This document shows, piece by piece, positions 22,528-31,245 of a DNA stretch of 38,412 nucleotides; within the stretch, counting starts at the first letter, position 1, and every line of letters begins with the position of its first letter. Where the stretch lies: the NCBI GenBank assembly GCA_035461175.1, contig DATHVR010000098.1:1-38412 (forward strand), read 5' to 3'. The notes under the pieces are model-generated. The model had not been told where the DNA came from. It did no database searches and worked only from the letters and a program-made list of their open reading frames with translations. The stretch comes from DATHVR01 sp035461175. GTDB taxonomy: Bacteria > Actinomycetota > Acidimicrobiia > Spongiisociales > ZC4RG35. The translations under genes were made by a program, and so were the position numbers.

Positions 22528-24096
22528 CTACTCGGTCTCCACCGTGGTGAGGACCGGGAGGCCGTTCTTGACCGCTTCCTCGTGGAGGAGAACTCCCCGG
22601 CCCTCGCAATGGGGGCAGGGCTCGGAGAAATGCTCCAGCAGGCCGGCCGAGACGTTCTTGCGGGTCATCTCGACCAAGCCGAGGTGGGACACATCGAAGA
22701 CCTGGGTGCGGGTCTTGTCCTTGGCGAGGGTCTCCCGCAGCCGGCGGAGAACCTGCTGCTGGTTCCTTTCCTTTTCCATATCGATGAAGTCGATCACGAT
22801 GATCCCGCCGATGTCACGCAGGCGCAGCTGGCGGCCGATCTCCTCGGCCGCCTCCAGGTTGTTCTGGAGCACAGTCTCTTCGAGGCTGGATGAGCCGACG
22901 AACTTGCCGGTGTTGACGTCGATCACCGTCAGTGCCTCGGTGCGATCGATGACGAGGTGCCCACCCGAGGGGAGATAGACCCGGCGCTCGAGCGCCTTGC
23001 GCAGCTGATCGTCGACGTGATAGCGCTCGAACAGGGCCAACTCATCCTCATACATCTGCACCTTGGAGACGAGATCGGGGGCGGTGGCCCTCAGATACGC
23101 AACGACGCTCTCGTAAGCATCCTTGTCCTCGATCAGCATCCGCCGGAAGTCGGCGGTGAAATGCTCACGAATGACACGGATCAGGAGATCGGGCTCGGTG
23201 TAGACGGCGCGGGGCGCGCCGCCATCCTTGGCCTTGAGCGTGATCTCTTCCCATGCCTTGACCAGGCGGGAGATGTCGGCGGCGATCTCCTCGGCCGAGG
23301 CGTGGAGAGCGGCGGTGCGGACGATGACTCCGAACCCGTCCGGCTTGACCTGGTCGATGACGGTGCGGAGACGGTTTCGCTCCTCCTCGGGCAGGCGCCG
23401 GCTGATGCCGTGGCTGTCCGAGTCGGGGACCAGCACCAGGTAGCGGCCGGGCAAGGAAGGGGTGCCGGTGAGGCGGGCGCCCTTGGCCCCCATTGGGTCC
23501 TTCACGACCTGGACCAGCACCTCGTCGCCTTCGGCCAGGCTCTCCTCGATCCGGGGAGGGCCATTGCGGTGCTTCTTGCGGTCGTAGGCGACGTCCGAGG
23601 CGTAGAGGACGCCGTTCTTGGCCGCTCCGAAGTCGAGGAAGGACGCCTCCATTCCGGGGAGGACGTTGCGGACCTTGGCGAGGTAGATGTTGCCCACCAT
23701 CGACGTGCGGTCGGGCTGGGCCACGTAGTGCTCAACCAGGACTGGACCCTCGAGCACCACGATCTGGGTCTGGGCTCCGGCCGAGCGGACCAGCATCTGA
23801 CGCCGCCCCACGTCGGTGGGGATGATGATCTCTTCCTCGGAGGGGGCACGCCCGTTGGTGCGGCCCCGCGAACGCGGGGTACCGCCCGATTTGCCCGTTC
23901 GCTTCTTGGATCGGTCGGGCTTTTTCTGGGTCTTCTTCTGAGCCCGCTCGCCGGTGGTCTTCTCGGGCGGGTCTTCTACCCGGCGGACCTCGACCGTTTG
24001 GCCGGCGATGCGGAAGGTCTTCCGCTCTTCGACGACGTCACCTTCGGTCGTCGACTTCTTGAGCACCGTGGCGGTGCGTCGGCGGAACAATGCCAT
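22528..24096 (-). CDS. rne: Ribonuclease E/G family endoribonuclease
   Basis: 522 residues. The first 95 are a basic, disordered extension (KKTQKKPDRSKKRTGKSGG region). The S1-like RNA-binding part follows (MVGNIYLAKVRNVLPGMEAS, FLDFGAAKNGVLYASDV, about 132-170), then the RNase H-like/DNase I-like core. Catalytic Asp393 (VIDVNTGKF) and Asp436 (VIDFIDME) are 43 residues apart, as in E. coli RNase E. The zinc-link CPHC is at 494-497. Cleaves AU-rich single-stranded RNA for mRNA decay and rRNA/tRNA maturation. The short tail makes RNase G an equal name. The adjacent rplU-rpmA-obg order is standard in actinobacteria. Confidence 0.95.
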   Translation of the reverse strand: MALFRRRTATVLKKSTTEGDVVEERKTFRIAGQTVEVRRVEDPPEKTTGERAQKKTQKKPDRSKKRTGKSGGTPRSRGRTNGRAPSEEEIIIPTDVGRRQMLVRSAGAQTQIVVLEGPVLVEHYVAQPDRTSMVGNIYLAKVRNVLPGMEASFLDFGAAKNGVLYASDVAYDRKKHRNGPPRIEESLAEGDEVLVQVVKDPMGAKGARLTGTPSLPGRYLVLVPDSDSHGISRRLPEEERNRLRTVIDQVKPDGFGVIVRTAALHASAEEIAADISRLVKAWEEITLKAKDGGAPRAVYTEPDLLIRVIREHFTADFRRMLIEDKDAYESVVAYLRATAPDLVSKVQMYEDELALFERYHVDDQLRKALERRVYLPSGGHLVIDRTEALTVIDVNTGKFVGSSSLEETVLQNNLEAAEEIGRQLRLRDIGGIIVIDFIDMEKERNQQQVLRRLRETLAKDKTRTQVFDVSHLGLVEMTRKNVSAGLLEHFSEPCPHCEGRGVLLHEEAVKNGLPVLTTVETE

Positions 24097-24297
24097 TGAC
24101 GTTCACTCCTATATGTCAGGGGGTGATCGAGCGACCGTCCGGACCTGGAGGCGGCGTCGATCGAGAGATGGAGTCGCGGCGCTGGGCCCGGCCCGATGGA
24201 AATGGGCCGGGACGATGCTGGATATGGGCCAACCCCGATCCGGTGGGACGGGAGCGGGCGGAAAGACAATCGCAGAGGCGTCACCGTCAACTCCGAA

Positions 24298-24329
24298 GAC
24301 AGCCACCAGCAGTGGTGGCGTTGGCTGTC
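24298..24329 (-). terminator. Terminator after tdk
   Basis: GACAGCCA (24298-24305) pairs with TGGCTGTC (24322-24329); inside, CCACC/GGTGG also pair. On the minus strand it is followed by TTC. It lies 41 bp past the tdk stop. From 24097 to 24297 I find only the RNase E/G leader and nothing else assignable. Confidence 0.65.
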
Positions 24330-24370
24330 AGGATAACACGGGTCTCCCCGCCCACCCGCATCCCCTCTGA

Positions 24371-24961
24371 TCAGGGCTCGATAGCCAGCTCGGGCTGCTG
24401 TCCCTCGTCGGGTGAGTAGCAGCCCCGACACCGCGCCTCATACGCCCCGGTGGCACCCAGCACCACGAGGTCGTCTGAGCGCAGGATCCGCTGGGTGTAG
24501 AGGGCGGGGCCGCCACAGCGGTGACAGACCGCCAGCGCCTTGGTGACGTACTCGGCCCGGCCACACAGCGTGGGGATGGGCTCGAACGGCCGGCGCAGAT
24601 AGTCGAGGTCGAGGCCCGCCACGATCACCTGCTTGGCAGAGGCGGCCAACCGCTCCACCACCTCCACCAGCTCGTCGTCGAAGAACTGGCCCTCGTCCAC
24701 CCCGATCACCTCGGTATGGTCGTGGACCGCCATCAGCAGCTCCCGGGCCGAGTCGACCGGCTGGGCTGCCACCGACAGGGACGAGTGCGACACCACCTTC
24801 TCGTCGGCGTAGCGGTTGTCCAGAGCCGGCTTGAAGACCTGAACGGGGATCCGGGCGATGGCCGCCCGGGTGACCCGCCGGATCAGCTCTTCGCTCTTAC
24901 CCGAGAACATCGGGCCACAGATGACCTCGAGCCATCCATGATCCCCGCGCCGCCACATCAT
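24371..24961 (-). CDS. tdk: Thymidine kinase
   Basis: 196 residues, type II thymidine kinase of the salvage pathway. P-loop GPMFSGKS at 16-23, Walker B-like VIGVDEGQFFDD with the catalytic Glu, GLDLDYLRRPF for the lasso hinge, and a structural zinc site built from CHRCGG and CRGC near the C-terminus. ATG pair at 24961/24958; the first was chosen, although the ribosome binding site is weak. The frame is open far upstream, but that part overlaps rodA and is not tdk-like. Confidence 0.95.
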   Translation of the reverse strand: MMWRRGDHGWLEVICGPMFSGKSEELIRRVTRAAIARIPVQVFKPALDNRYADEKVVSHSSLSVAAQPVDSARELLMAVHDHTEVIGVDEGQFFDDELVEVVERLAASAKQVIVAGLDLDYLRRPFEPIPTLCGRAEYVTKALAVCHRCGGPALYTQRILRSDDLVVLGATGAYEARCRGCYSPDEGQQPELAIEP

Positions 24962-25076
24962 GGGCGAGGAGCCTAACCGTCCGACACGGGTCTCCCCCGA
25001 AGCCGGCCTGGGGGTACCGGATGGTGTGTGATGAGCAGTGGGTCGAACCCAAGACCCAGGACCGATCACCCAGGAC

Positions 25077-25096
25077 GGCGGCGCGCCAGCGCCGCC
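25077..25096 (-). terminator. Terminator at the end of the rod-shape operon
   Basis: GGCGGCGC-GCCA-GCGCCGCC, perfect 8-bp stem touching the rodA stop codon. Confidence 0.6.
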
Positions 25097-26247
25097 TACA
25101 CGACGTAATTCTCGCCCGGGACGGGAGAGCGGCGGAGCCAGATCGAGTTGACGATCCCCAGGGCGAAAGCCAGAGAGATGAATGAGGAACCGCCCAGGCT
25201 CAGGAAAGGCAGGGGGAGGCCGGTAACGGGGGTGATGCCCATCGTCATCCCGATGTTGATGAAGACGTGGAACATGAACATGGCCGCGATCCCGATGGCG
25301 ATCAGGGCGCCGAAGCGATCCCGGGCGTTGGCGGCCACGACGAGAATCCTCCACACCAGGACCAGGAACGCCAGCAGCACCACCAGTCCACCTATGAACC
25401 CGAGCTGTTCGGCCACAGCAGTGAAGATGAAGTCGGTCTCCTGTTCCGGGACGTACTGGAAGTTGGTCTGGTCGCCCTGGAACAGGCCGCGCCCGAACAG
25501 CTGCCCGGAGCCGATGGCCAGCTTGGATTGCTGCAGGTTGTAGCCGATTCCCTGCGGATCGACACCGGGATTGAACAGAACCTCGATCCGGTCGAGCTGG
25601 TAGCGGGCGATCTTCCCGGACTGGAGCAGGAACACCATGGCACCCAGTCCCGACACGCCGAGTGTGATGAGCTGGCGCCAGGATCCCCCGCCGGCGAACA
25701 GCATCGCCATCATCACGAACACAAAGACCAGCATCGTCCCCAGGTCGGGCTGTTCGTAGATGAGAGCGGCCGGCACCGCCACCACGGCCAGCACCAGGCC
25801 CAGCTTCGCCCAGCCGAGGTCGCGACGATCGTCGTCGCGGGTGTGGGGAGCGAGGATCGAGGCGATGGCGAGCACCACGATCACCTTGGCCAGCTCGGCC
25901 GGCTGGAGATCCAGGAACGGCAGGTCGATCCAGCGCTGGGCACCGTTCCGCTCGGGGAAGAAGAAGACCGCTACGAGCAGGATGATCACACCCCCGAACA
26001 GGTAGGGCGTCAGATGGCGGTACTCGCGATAGTCGACCAACGAAGCGAGCAGATAGATCACGACCCCGGCGGCGACGAAGATCATCTGACGCTCCATAGA
26101 AACGCTCCCCGCCGACCCCCTGGTGGCGGAGTAGATCATGACCAGGCCGAGAATGGCCAGCACCAACATCGTGACGAACAGGATCCAGTCGGGCCGGTTC
26201 TGACGCCGATCCGAGACGGCCTCTCCGGGGCGGGCAACAGTAGCCAT
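25096..26247 (-). CDS. rodA: Rod-shape SEDS glycosyltransferase RodA
   Basis: 383 residues, about ten membrane helices. SEDS hallmarks: QPAELAKVIVVLAIASIL in the middle, YEQPDLGTMLVF with the essential Asp, LAIGSGQLFGRGLFQG, VPEQETDFIFTAVAEQLG, and GLPLPFLSLGGSSF at the C-terminal end. It polymerises lipid II with its partner PBP2, encoded just upstream (mrdA). The ATG overlaps the mrdA stop by one base (TGATG), so synthesis is coupled. A terminator follows at its stop. Confidence 0.96.
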   Translation of the reverse strand: MATVARPGEAVSDRRQNRPDWILFVTMLVLAILGLVMIYSATRGSAGSVSMERQMIFVAAGVVIYLLASLVDYREYRHLTPYLFGGVIILLVAVFFFPERNGAQRWIDLPFLDLQPAELAKVIVVLAIASILAPHTRDDDRRDLGWAKLGLVLAVVAVPAALIYEQPDLGTMLVFVFVMMAMLFAGGGSWRQLITLGVSGLGAMVFLLQSGKIARYQLDRIEVLFNPGVDPQGIGYNLQQSKLAIGSGQLFGRGLFQGDQTNFQYVPEQETDFIFTAVAEQLGFIGGLVVLLAFLVLVWRILVVAANARDRFGALIAIGIAAMFMFHVFINIGMTMGITPVTGLPLPFLSLGGSSFISLAFALGIVNSIWLRRSPVPGENYVV

Positions 26248-28211
26248 CAGTCGGCCGACTCCCCTTCGACGATGGTGGTGGGCTCGTTGCCCATCAGATA
26301 CTGGAGGATGTGGCGGGCAACCGGAGCGGCCACCTGGCCGCCGCTGCCGCCTTCGTCGATCAGGACGACCACCACGAACTCGGGGTCGGAGATCGGAGCC
26401 ACGCCCACGAACCAGGCGTGGTTGTCACGGTTGCGCGAGGTCTGACCGGTGCCGGTCTTGCCCCCGACTTCCTCCACTCCGGGCCCGAAGTCCGAAAAGG
26501 CGGCCCGGGCCGTTCCGCTCGACACCACCCGGCCGAGATCAGTGAGCAACGACCTACGAACGGCCGGGTCGATCTCGACCGAGCGAATCTCGGTGGGCTC
26601 GTGCTGGTAGATGATTTGGCCGTCGGGATTCCGAATCTCGGCCACCACCGCCGGCTGCATCACGTCACCACCGTTGATGAGCGAGGCGTAGGAGACTGCC
26701 ACCTGGAGGGGGGTGGAGGTGAGGGCGCCCTGGCCGATGGCGAGGTCCATCAGGTCGCCGCCGAGGAAAGGGCCCCCCGGCAACTCGAGACGGCTGGGAT
26801 CGAGGCGGGGCGCCGAGTTGGGATTGGCAAGCTGGTACTCCTTCCACTCCTCGAACAGCTCGGGAGTGGGGATCGTCCCGGCCGCTTCGCCGGTGAGATC
26901 GATTCCGGTCTTCTGTCCATAACCGAGCTGCTCGGCGAACTCCTGCAACGCGTTGACGTTCATGGAGTTCCGGTTCTGCCAAACGCCCAGAGCCACCGAC
27001 CAGAAGTAGATGTTGCACGACTGCTCCAATGCCCCGTGGAGATCGAGCCAGCCCTTGTCACCCGTGTACCAGTCGTTCTTCTCCTGCGGCGAGCCGTCGG
27101 CGAGGCTGGGCAGCTCCAGCTTGCCGTCGCAGTGGACGGTGCGGTTGGGGCCGTCGACCCCCTCCACGTTGGCCGGGAAGGGGAACTGGAACTGTTCGGC
27201 GGCGGTGTAGGTGATCGCCTTGAAGGTCGAGGCGGGCGGGTAGAGCCCGCTGACGGCGAGGTTGTTGAATGCCCGGCTCTCGCGGAGGGCATCGAACGTC
27301 TCTTGATCCAACCCCGAAACGAATTGCTGAGGGTCGAAAGTCGGATACGACGCCAGTGCCAGCACCTCACCGGTCTTGGCGTGGAGGACTACTGCCGCCG
27401 CTCGCTGCGCTTCCGAGAAGATCTCCTCGCCTCGGGCGCGCAAGTCGACCTTCACCTCGTTGGCGAGTTCCACGCCGTCGACCAGGGCCCGGGTCACCAC
27501 CTCCTGGAGCTGCAGGTCGACCGACAGGTAGACGGAGTCGCCGGTCTGAGGATCCTCTTCAGGCCGGGTTTCGACGATTTCTCCTCGCGCCACCCGGTAC
27601 TCGGTCAGGCCGGGAATCCCGCGCAGGTAGTCGTCGTATACCCGCTCCACGCCTAGCTGGCCGATGCGAACGGTGGGATCCAGGTCCGGCTCGTCCTCGA
27701 GATCGTCGGCGGTGGGCAGGCCGAGATGTCCCACGACATGGGCCAGGTCGGGGCCGGCGAGGTACACACGCTCCGGCACCTTGACGATGTCGACCCCGGG
27801 ATAGTCCTCGAGTCGTGTGGCGAGCTCGAAGGCAGTATCGACCGAAACCGAGCCCACCGTGAACCGACCGTTGATGCCCGCCGCCTCGTACATCTGGTCG
27901 ATGTCGGCCGCCGGCACCCCGAGCACCGCCGAGAGGCGCTGGACCAGGGCGGGCCGGTCGGCCGGGGCGACGAAGGTCCGGTCGACCTCGACGGCGGGGA
28001 CATAACGGCTGGTCACGACCAGCTCTCCGGTCCGGTCGAAGATGTCGCCGCGGGGGGCTTCGAAGGTCCGGGTCTGCCAGGCGAGCTCCTCGGCGGCGGC
28101 GGCGATGCTCGCTCCTTCGGCGACCTGGACGAACCACAGTCGCAGGACCAGGACGGAGAACATCGCCACGAAAACCAGGCCGATGGCGGCGAGACGGAAA
28201 CCGAACTTCAC
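26247..28211 (-). CDS. mrdA: Penicillin-binding protein 2 (MrdA)
   Basis: 654 residues from a GTG that overlaps the mreD stop (GTGA), with GGGGAG upstream. One N-terminal membrane helix (LAAIGLVFVAMFSVLVLRLW), a PBP dimerisation domain (RGDIFDRTGELVVTSR), then the transpeptidase. Active-site motifs: S-T-F-K with Ser328, SCN at 398-400, and KTGTGQ starting at Lys585. It cross-links peptidoglycan during cell elongation with RodA. The window continues the complete mreB-mreC-mreD-mrdA-rodA set, predicting rod-shaped growth by lateral wall synthesis, unlike polar-growing actinobacteria that lack mreB. Confidence 0.96.
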   Translation of the reverse strand: MKFGFRLAAIGLVFVAMFSVLVLRLWFVQVAEGASIAAAAEELAWQTRTFEAPRGDIFDRTGELVVTSRYVPAVEVDRTFVAPADRPALVQRLSAVLGVPAADIDQMYEAAGINGRFTVGSVSVDTAFELATRLEDYPGVDIVKVPERVYLAGPDLAHVVGHLGLPTADDLEDEPDLDPTVRIGQLGVERVYDDYLRGIPGLTEYRVARGEIVETRPEEDPQTGDSVYLSVDLQLQEVVTRALVDGVELANEVKVDLRARGEEIFSEAQRAAAVVLHAKTGEVLALASYPTFDPQQFVSGLDQETFDALRESRAFNNLAVSGLYPPASTFKAITYTAAEQFQFPFPANVEGVDGPNRTVHCDGKLELPSLADGSPQEKNDWYTGDKGWLDLHGALEQSCNIYFWSVALGVWQNRNSMNVNALQEFAEQLGYGQKTGIDLTGEAAGTIPTPELFEEWKEYQLANPNSAPRLDPSRLELPGGPFLGGDLMDLAIGQGALTSTPLQVAVSYASLINGGDVMQPAVVAEIRNPDGQIIYQHEPTEIRSVEIDPAVRRSLLTDLGRVVSSGTARAAFSDFGPGVEEVGGKTGTGQTSRNRDNHAWFVGVAPISDPEFVVVVLIDEGGSGGQVAAPVARHILQYLMGNEPTTIVEGESAD

Positions 28212-28705
28212 AAGACTCCCCTGGCCCGGCCCCCGATGAGACGGTTCAGCAGCGGTGCGATTAGAAAACTCATGGCGAGATTGGTGAGCGGGACGAAGAT
28301 GATCCGGCGTGCCAGCCCGGTCGTAAGAAGACCGCCCTGTCCGAAGAGAGTACCGACCAGCAGAAACAAACCCACCCCGACGAGGGTGAGAACTCCCACC
28401 CACAGCGCCACCGCCACCGGGCCGAGGTCGACCCGGTGGACGGTCCGGATGGCCAGATAACCCACCACCGTGAAGACGGCGGCCCGCAGGCCCATCACCG
28501 TCGAGCTGAGCAAGTCCACCACCAGGCCGCCCAGGAATGCCAGCAGCAGCACCAACTCGCGTCGCATATCCGTGGTGGCGAAGATGATCGTCATCAAGAG
28601 CACTAGGTCCGGCGTCACGAACTGAAACCGGCTGAACAGAGTGGTCTGTGCCACGACGGCCACGACCAGTGAGAGCAATGCCACGATCAGGGATCGGGCT
28701 CTCAT
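28208..28705 (-). CDS. mreD: Rod-shape membrane protein MreD
   Basis: 165 residues with five or six membrane helices. N-terminus RARSLIVALLSLVVAVVAQT; LVLLMTIIFATTDMRRELVL; FLGGLVVDLLSSTVMGLRA carries the conserved G-x3-D. The start overlaps the mreC stop (ATGA) and the end overlaps the mrdA start. It links MreC and MreB to the wall machinery in the membrane. Confidence 0.92.
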   Translation of the reverse strand: MRARSLIVALLSLVVAVVAQTTLFSRFQFVTPDLVLLMTIIFATTDMRRELVLLLAFLGGLVVDLLSSTVMGLRAAVFTVVGYLAIRTVHRVDLGPVAVALWVGVLTLVGVGLFLLVGTLFGQGGLLTTGLARRIIFVPLTNLAMSFLIAPLLNRLIGGRARGVL

Positions 28706-29640
28706 CCTCCCGGCTCCGTGGTGGAGGTTCCGTCGGGATCGCTGGTGTCCGGGCTGGTCGCGTCGGGGTCGGTGGTGTCGGTGGAGGGAGGGACCGTTGT
28801 GGTGGTGGTGTTCACCGAGGTCGGATCAGGTGGCCAGGCCAGCACCACCACGATCCGTAGGGCCTCGACGTCCACGAAGGGGGTGACGGTGGTCGTCAGC
28901 GCGGTGGAACGGGGCACGGCGTCTTCGAGCACCTCTCCCACCGCCAGGCCGGCGGGGAAGGTGTTGGCGGCCGTGACCACCTGGTCCCCCTCCCGCACCG
29001 GCGCCCGGGCGTCGAAGATCTCGAGGGTCATCACGGCCGAGCCGGGGTTGGCGGTGAGGAGCCCGGTCTGGGAACCGACCAGGACCGTCACCGCGTTGCG
29101 GCTGGCCAAGACGGGAAGCACGATGGCGGTGTTGGGAGAAGCCTCGGCCACCCTCCCCACCACGAACCCGTTGACGTCGACCACGGGCTGGCCCTCGATG
29201 ACCCCGTCGGATACCCCCTTGTCGATCTGAAAGGCGAGGTCGAACTGGTCGGCCCTCCCGATCACGTTGGCCGGGGTCTCGGCCACCTCGGTCGTGTTCA
29301 GATCCAGATCGTGGAGCGCCTCGAGCGCTTCGAGGCGGGCCAGGTCGTCGGCGACCTCGGCCTGGGCCGCCTGGGCCTGGGCAAGTTCGGCTCGCAGGGC
29401 TTCGTTGGTCTCCCGCAACGAGGTGATGTCGGAGAGCCCGTCGAGGAAGTCGGCCACCGGGTCCATCACCACGTTGGCGCCGCGCTGAAGGGGAGCGAGC
29501 AGAGTCTGGACCCCTCCCCGCATCGTCCCCACTACTCCTTCGCCGGCAGAACGGATATCGAAGGTCATCAGGAGCACAGCCAGCACCACCAGGGTGATGA
29601 AGGTGGGCAGGGTGTGGTTGGAGTGATCGCGGGAGGTCAT
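28702..29640 (-). CDS. mreC: Rod-shape protein MreC with Thr/Asp/Pro-rich tail
   Basis: 312 residues. N-terminal anchor (LPTFITLVVLAVLLMTF), coiled coil around 75-115 (LRETNEALRAELAQAQAAQA), then the two beta-barrels (VIGRADQFDLAFQIDKGVSD; VGRVAEASPNTAIVLPVL; ILxDAR-type ARAPVREGDQVVT). After the family domain ends near 270 comes a tail of about 45 residues of Thr, Pro, Asp and Ser (VNTTTTTVPPSTDTTDPDAT and on), like the linkers of the LPFTG proteins in this window. The tail faces the outside and may span the wall. A GCCCCC/GGGGGC hairpin lies between mreB and mreC (29656-29673). Confidence 0.93.
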   Translation of the reverse strand: MTSRDHSNHTLPTFITLVVLAVLLMTFDIRSAGEGVVGTMRGGVQTLLAPLQRGANVVMDPVADFLDGLSDITSLRETNEALRAELAQAQAAQAEVADDLARLEALEALHDLDLNTTEVAETPANVIGRADQFDLAFQIDKGVSDGVIEGQPVVDVNGFVVGRVAEASPNTAIVLPVLASRNAVTVLVGSQTGLLTANPGSAVMTLEIFDARAPVREGDQVVTAANTFPAGLAVGEVLEDAVPRSTALTTTVTPFVDVEALRIVVVLAWPPDPTSVNTTTTTVPPSTDTTDPDATSPDTSDPDGTSTTEPGG

Positions 29641-29698
29641 GCGGCCCCGATGCTGATGCCCCCGGAGAAGGGGGCAAGGAGGGTGGGATGGGCCGGGG

Positions 29699-30730
29699 TC
29701 ACGGTCTCGAGGACGAGACGAGCACTCCCTGGAGCGTGTCGAATTCCTCGAGGCACTTTCCTGAACCGAGAACCACCGACTGGAGAGGCTTGGCCGCCGT
29801 CACCATCGGCATCCCCGTTTCGGAGGCGAGACGGTGGTCGAGACCGACCAGCAGGGCACCCCCGCCGGTGAGGACGATGCCGCGTTCCACGATGTCGGCA
29901 GCGAGTTCAGGTGGAGTCTTGTCGAGCGTGTACTTGACAGCATCGACGATGGCCTGGGTGGGCTCGTCGATCGCCTCGCGGATCTCCTGGCTGGACAGGG
30001 TCACCGTCTTGGGGAGACCGGTGACGAGGTCGCGACCCCGCACCTCGGCGGAGGGCTCGTCGGAGTAGGGCCACGCCGAGCCGATCGCCATCTTGATCTG
30101 CTCGGCCGTGCGCTCGCCGATGAGGACGTTGTGCTCCTTTTTGACCCAGTCGATTACCGCCTCGTCGAGCTCGTCGCCGCCGACCCGGATCGAACGGGAC
30201 ACGACGATTCCCCCGAGGGAGATCACGGCTACCTCGGTGGTGCCGCCGCCGATGTCGACCACCATCGAACCGGAGGGCTCACCGATGGGGAGACCCGACC
30301 CGATGGCGGCGGCCATCGGCTCTTCGATGGTATAGGCACGCCGGGCACCGGCGTGATAGGCAGCTTCCTCCACGGCGCGGCGCTCCACCGGAGTGATCCC
30401 GGAGGGGACGCACACCACGATGCGGGGTCGGGCCCACTTACGGCGGTGGACCTTCTGGATGAAATAGCGCAGCATCTTCTCGGTGATGTCGAAGTCGGCG
30501 ATTACACCGTCACGGAGCGGGCGGATGGCTGTGATGTTGGCCGGGGTACGGCCGATCATCCGCTTGGCTTCCATGCCCACAGCCAGAGCCCGCCCGTTCT
30601 GGGAATTGATCGCGACGACAGAAGGCTCATTGAGCACAATTCCCTGGCCACGCACGAACACCAGGGTGTTGGCGGTGCCGAGATCGATGGCCATGTCCTG
30701 GCCGGCGAAGGAGAAGAGCGTTTCGGCCAT
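29699..30730 (-). CDS. mreB: Actin-like rod-shape protein MreB
   Basis: 343 residues, full length. Nucleotide-binding motifs: DLGTANTLVFVRGQGIVLNE, VVDIGGGTTEVAVISLGG and VLTGGGALLVGLD. Membrane contact is likely through the N-terminal FSFAGQDMAID. It forms filaments that direct elongation synthases. It heads the mre/mrd genes and lies 90 bp after ndk. Confidence 0.97.
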   Translation of the reverse strand: MAETLFSFAGQDMAIDLGTANTLVFVRGQGIVLNEPSVVAINSQNGRALAVGMEAKRMIGRTPANITAIRPLRDGVIADFDITEKMLRYFIQKVHRRKWARPRIVVCVPSGITPVERRAVEEAAYHAGARRAYTIEEPMAAAIGSGLPIGEPSGSMVVDIGGGTTEVAVISLGGIVVSRSIRVGGDELDEAVIDWVKKEHNVLIGERTAEQIKMAIGSAWPYSDEPSAEVRGRDLVTGLPKTVTLSSQEIREAIDEPTQAIVDAVKYTLDKTPPELAADIVERGIVLTGGGALLVGLDHRLASETGMPMVTAAKPLQSVVLGSGKCLEEFDTLQGVLVSSSRP

Positions 30731-30760
30731 AGACCTTCTCTAGCGGAACCTCAAGTGTAG

Positions 30761-30797
30761 GCCCCGTTTCCCACAAGGTGCCATTCGGAACCGGGGC
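30761..30797 (-). terminator. Possible terminator between ndk and mreB
   Basis: GCCCCG-TTTCC and GGAAC-CGGGGC pair around 16 nt, with a mismatch. Weak; it may only attenuate readthrough into mreB. Confidence 0.35.
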
Positions 30798-30820
30798 GAC
30801 CGGGAAAGCTCTTGGTCGGC

Positions 30821-31225
30821 TCAGCTGAAGAAGATCTCCAGTTCCCGGGTGGCGCTATCGGTCGAGTCCGAACCATGGACGAGATTCTCGGTCACTTCGA
30901 GGCCGAAGTCGCCCCGGATGGTGCCCGGCGCCGCCTCGGCGGGATTGGTCGCGCCCATGACGGTGCGGGCCACCCCCACCGCCCCCTCCCCTGACCACTC
31001 CATGGCGACGACCGGACCCGAGGTGATGAAGGCGAGAAGGTCGGGAAAGAACCCTTTCTCGACATGTTCGGCATAGTGGCGGCGGGCCAGATCCTCGTCG
31101 ATGGTGAGGGTGCGGATCTTCTCGAGCTGGAGGCTCTTGCGTTCAAAACGTCCGATGATCTCGCCGACGAGTCCGCGCCGGACCCCGTCGGGCTTGACCA
31201 TGATGAAGGTGTTCTCGGTTGCCAT
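30821..31225 (-). CDS. ndk: Nucleoside diphosphate kinase
   Basis: 134 residues, usual size. It equalises NTP pools by passing phosphate through His117 in NLVHGSDS. FIMVKPDGVRRGLVGEII at the N-terminus, ARTVMGATNPAEAAPGTIRG and the C-terminal ATRELEIFF are typical. Starts 20 bp after the folC stop. Confidence 0.97.
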   Translation of the reverse strand: MATENTFIMVKPDGVRRGLVGEIIGRFERKSLQLEKIRTLTIDEDLARRHYAEHVEKGFFPDLLAFITSGPVVAMEWSGEGAVGVARTVMGATNPAEAAPGTIRGDFGLEVTENLVHGSDSTDSATRELEIFFS

Positions 31226-31245
31226 TGGCGCGAGGGTAGCCGCCC

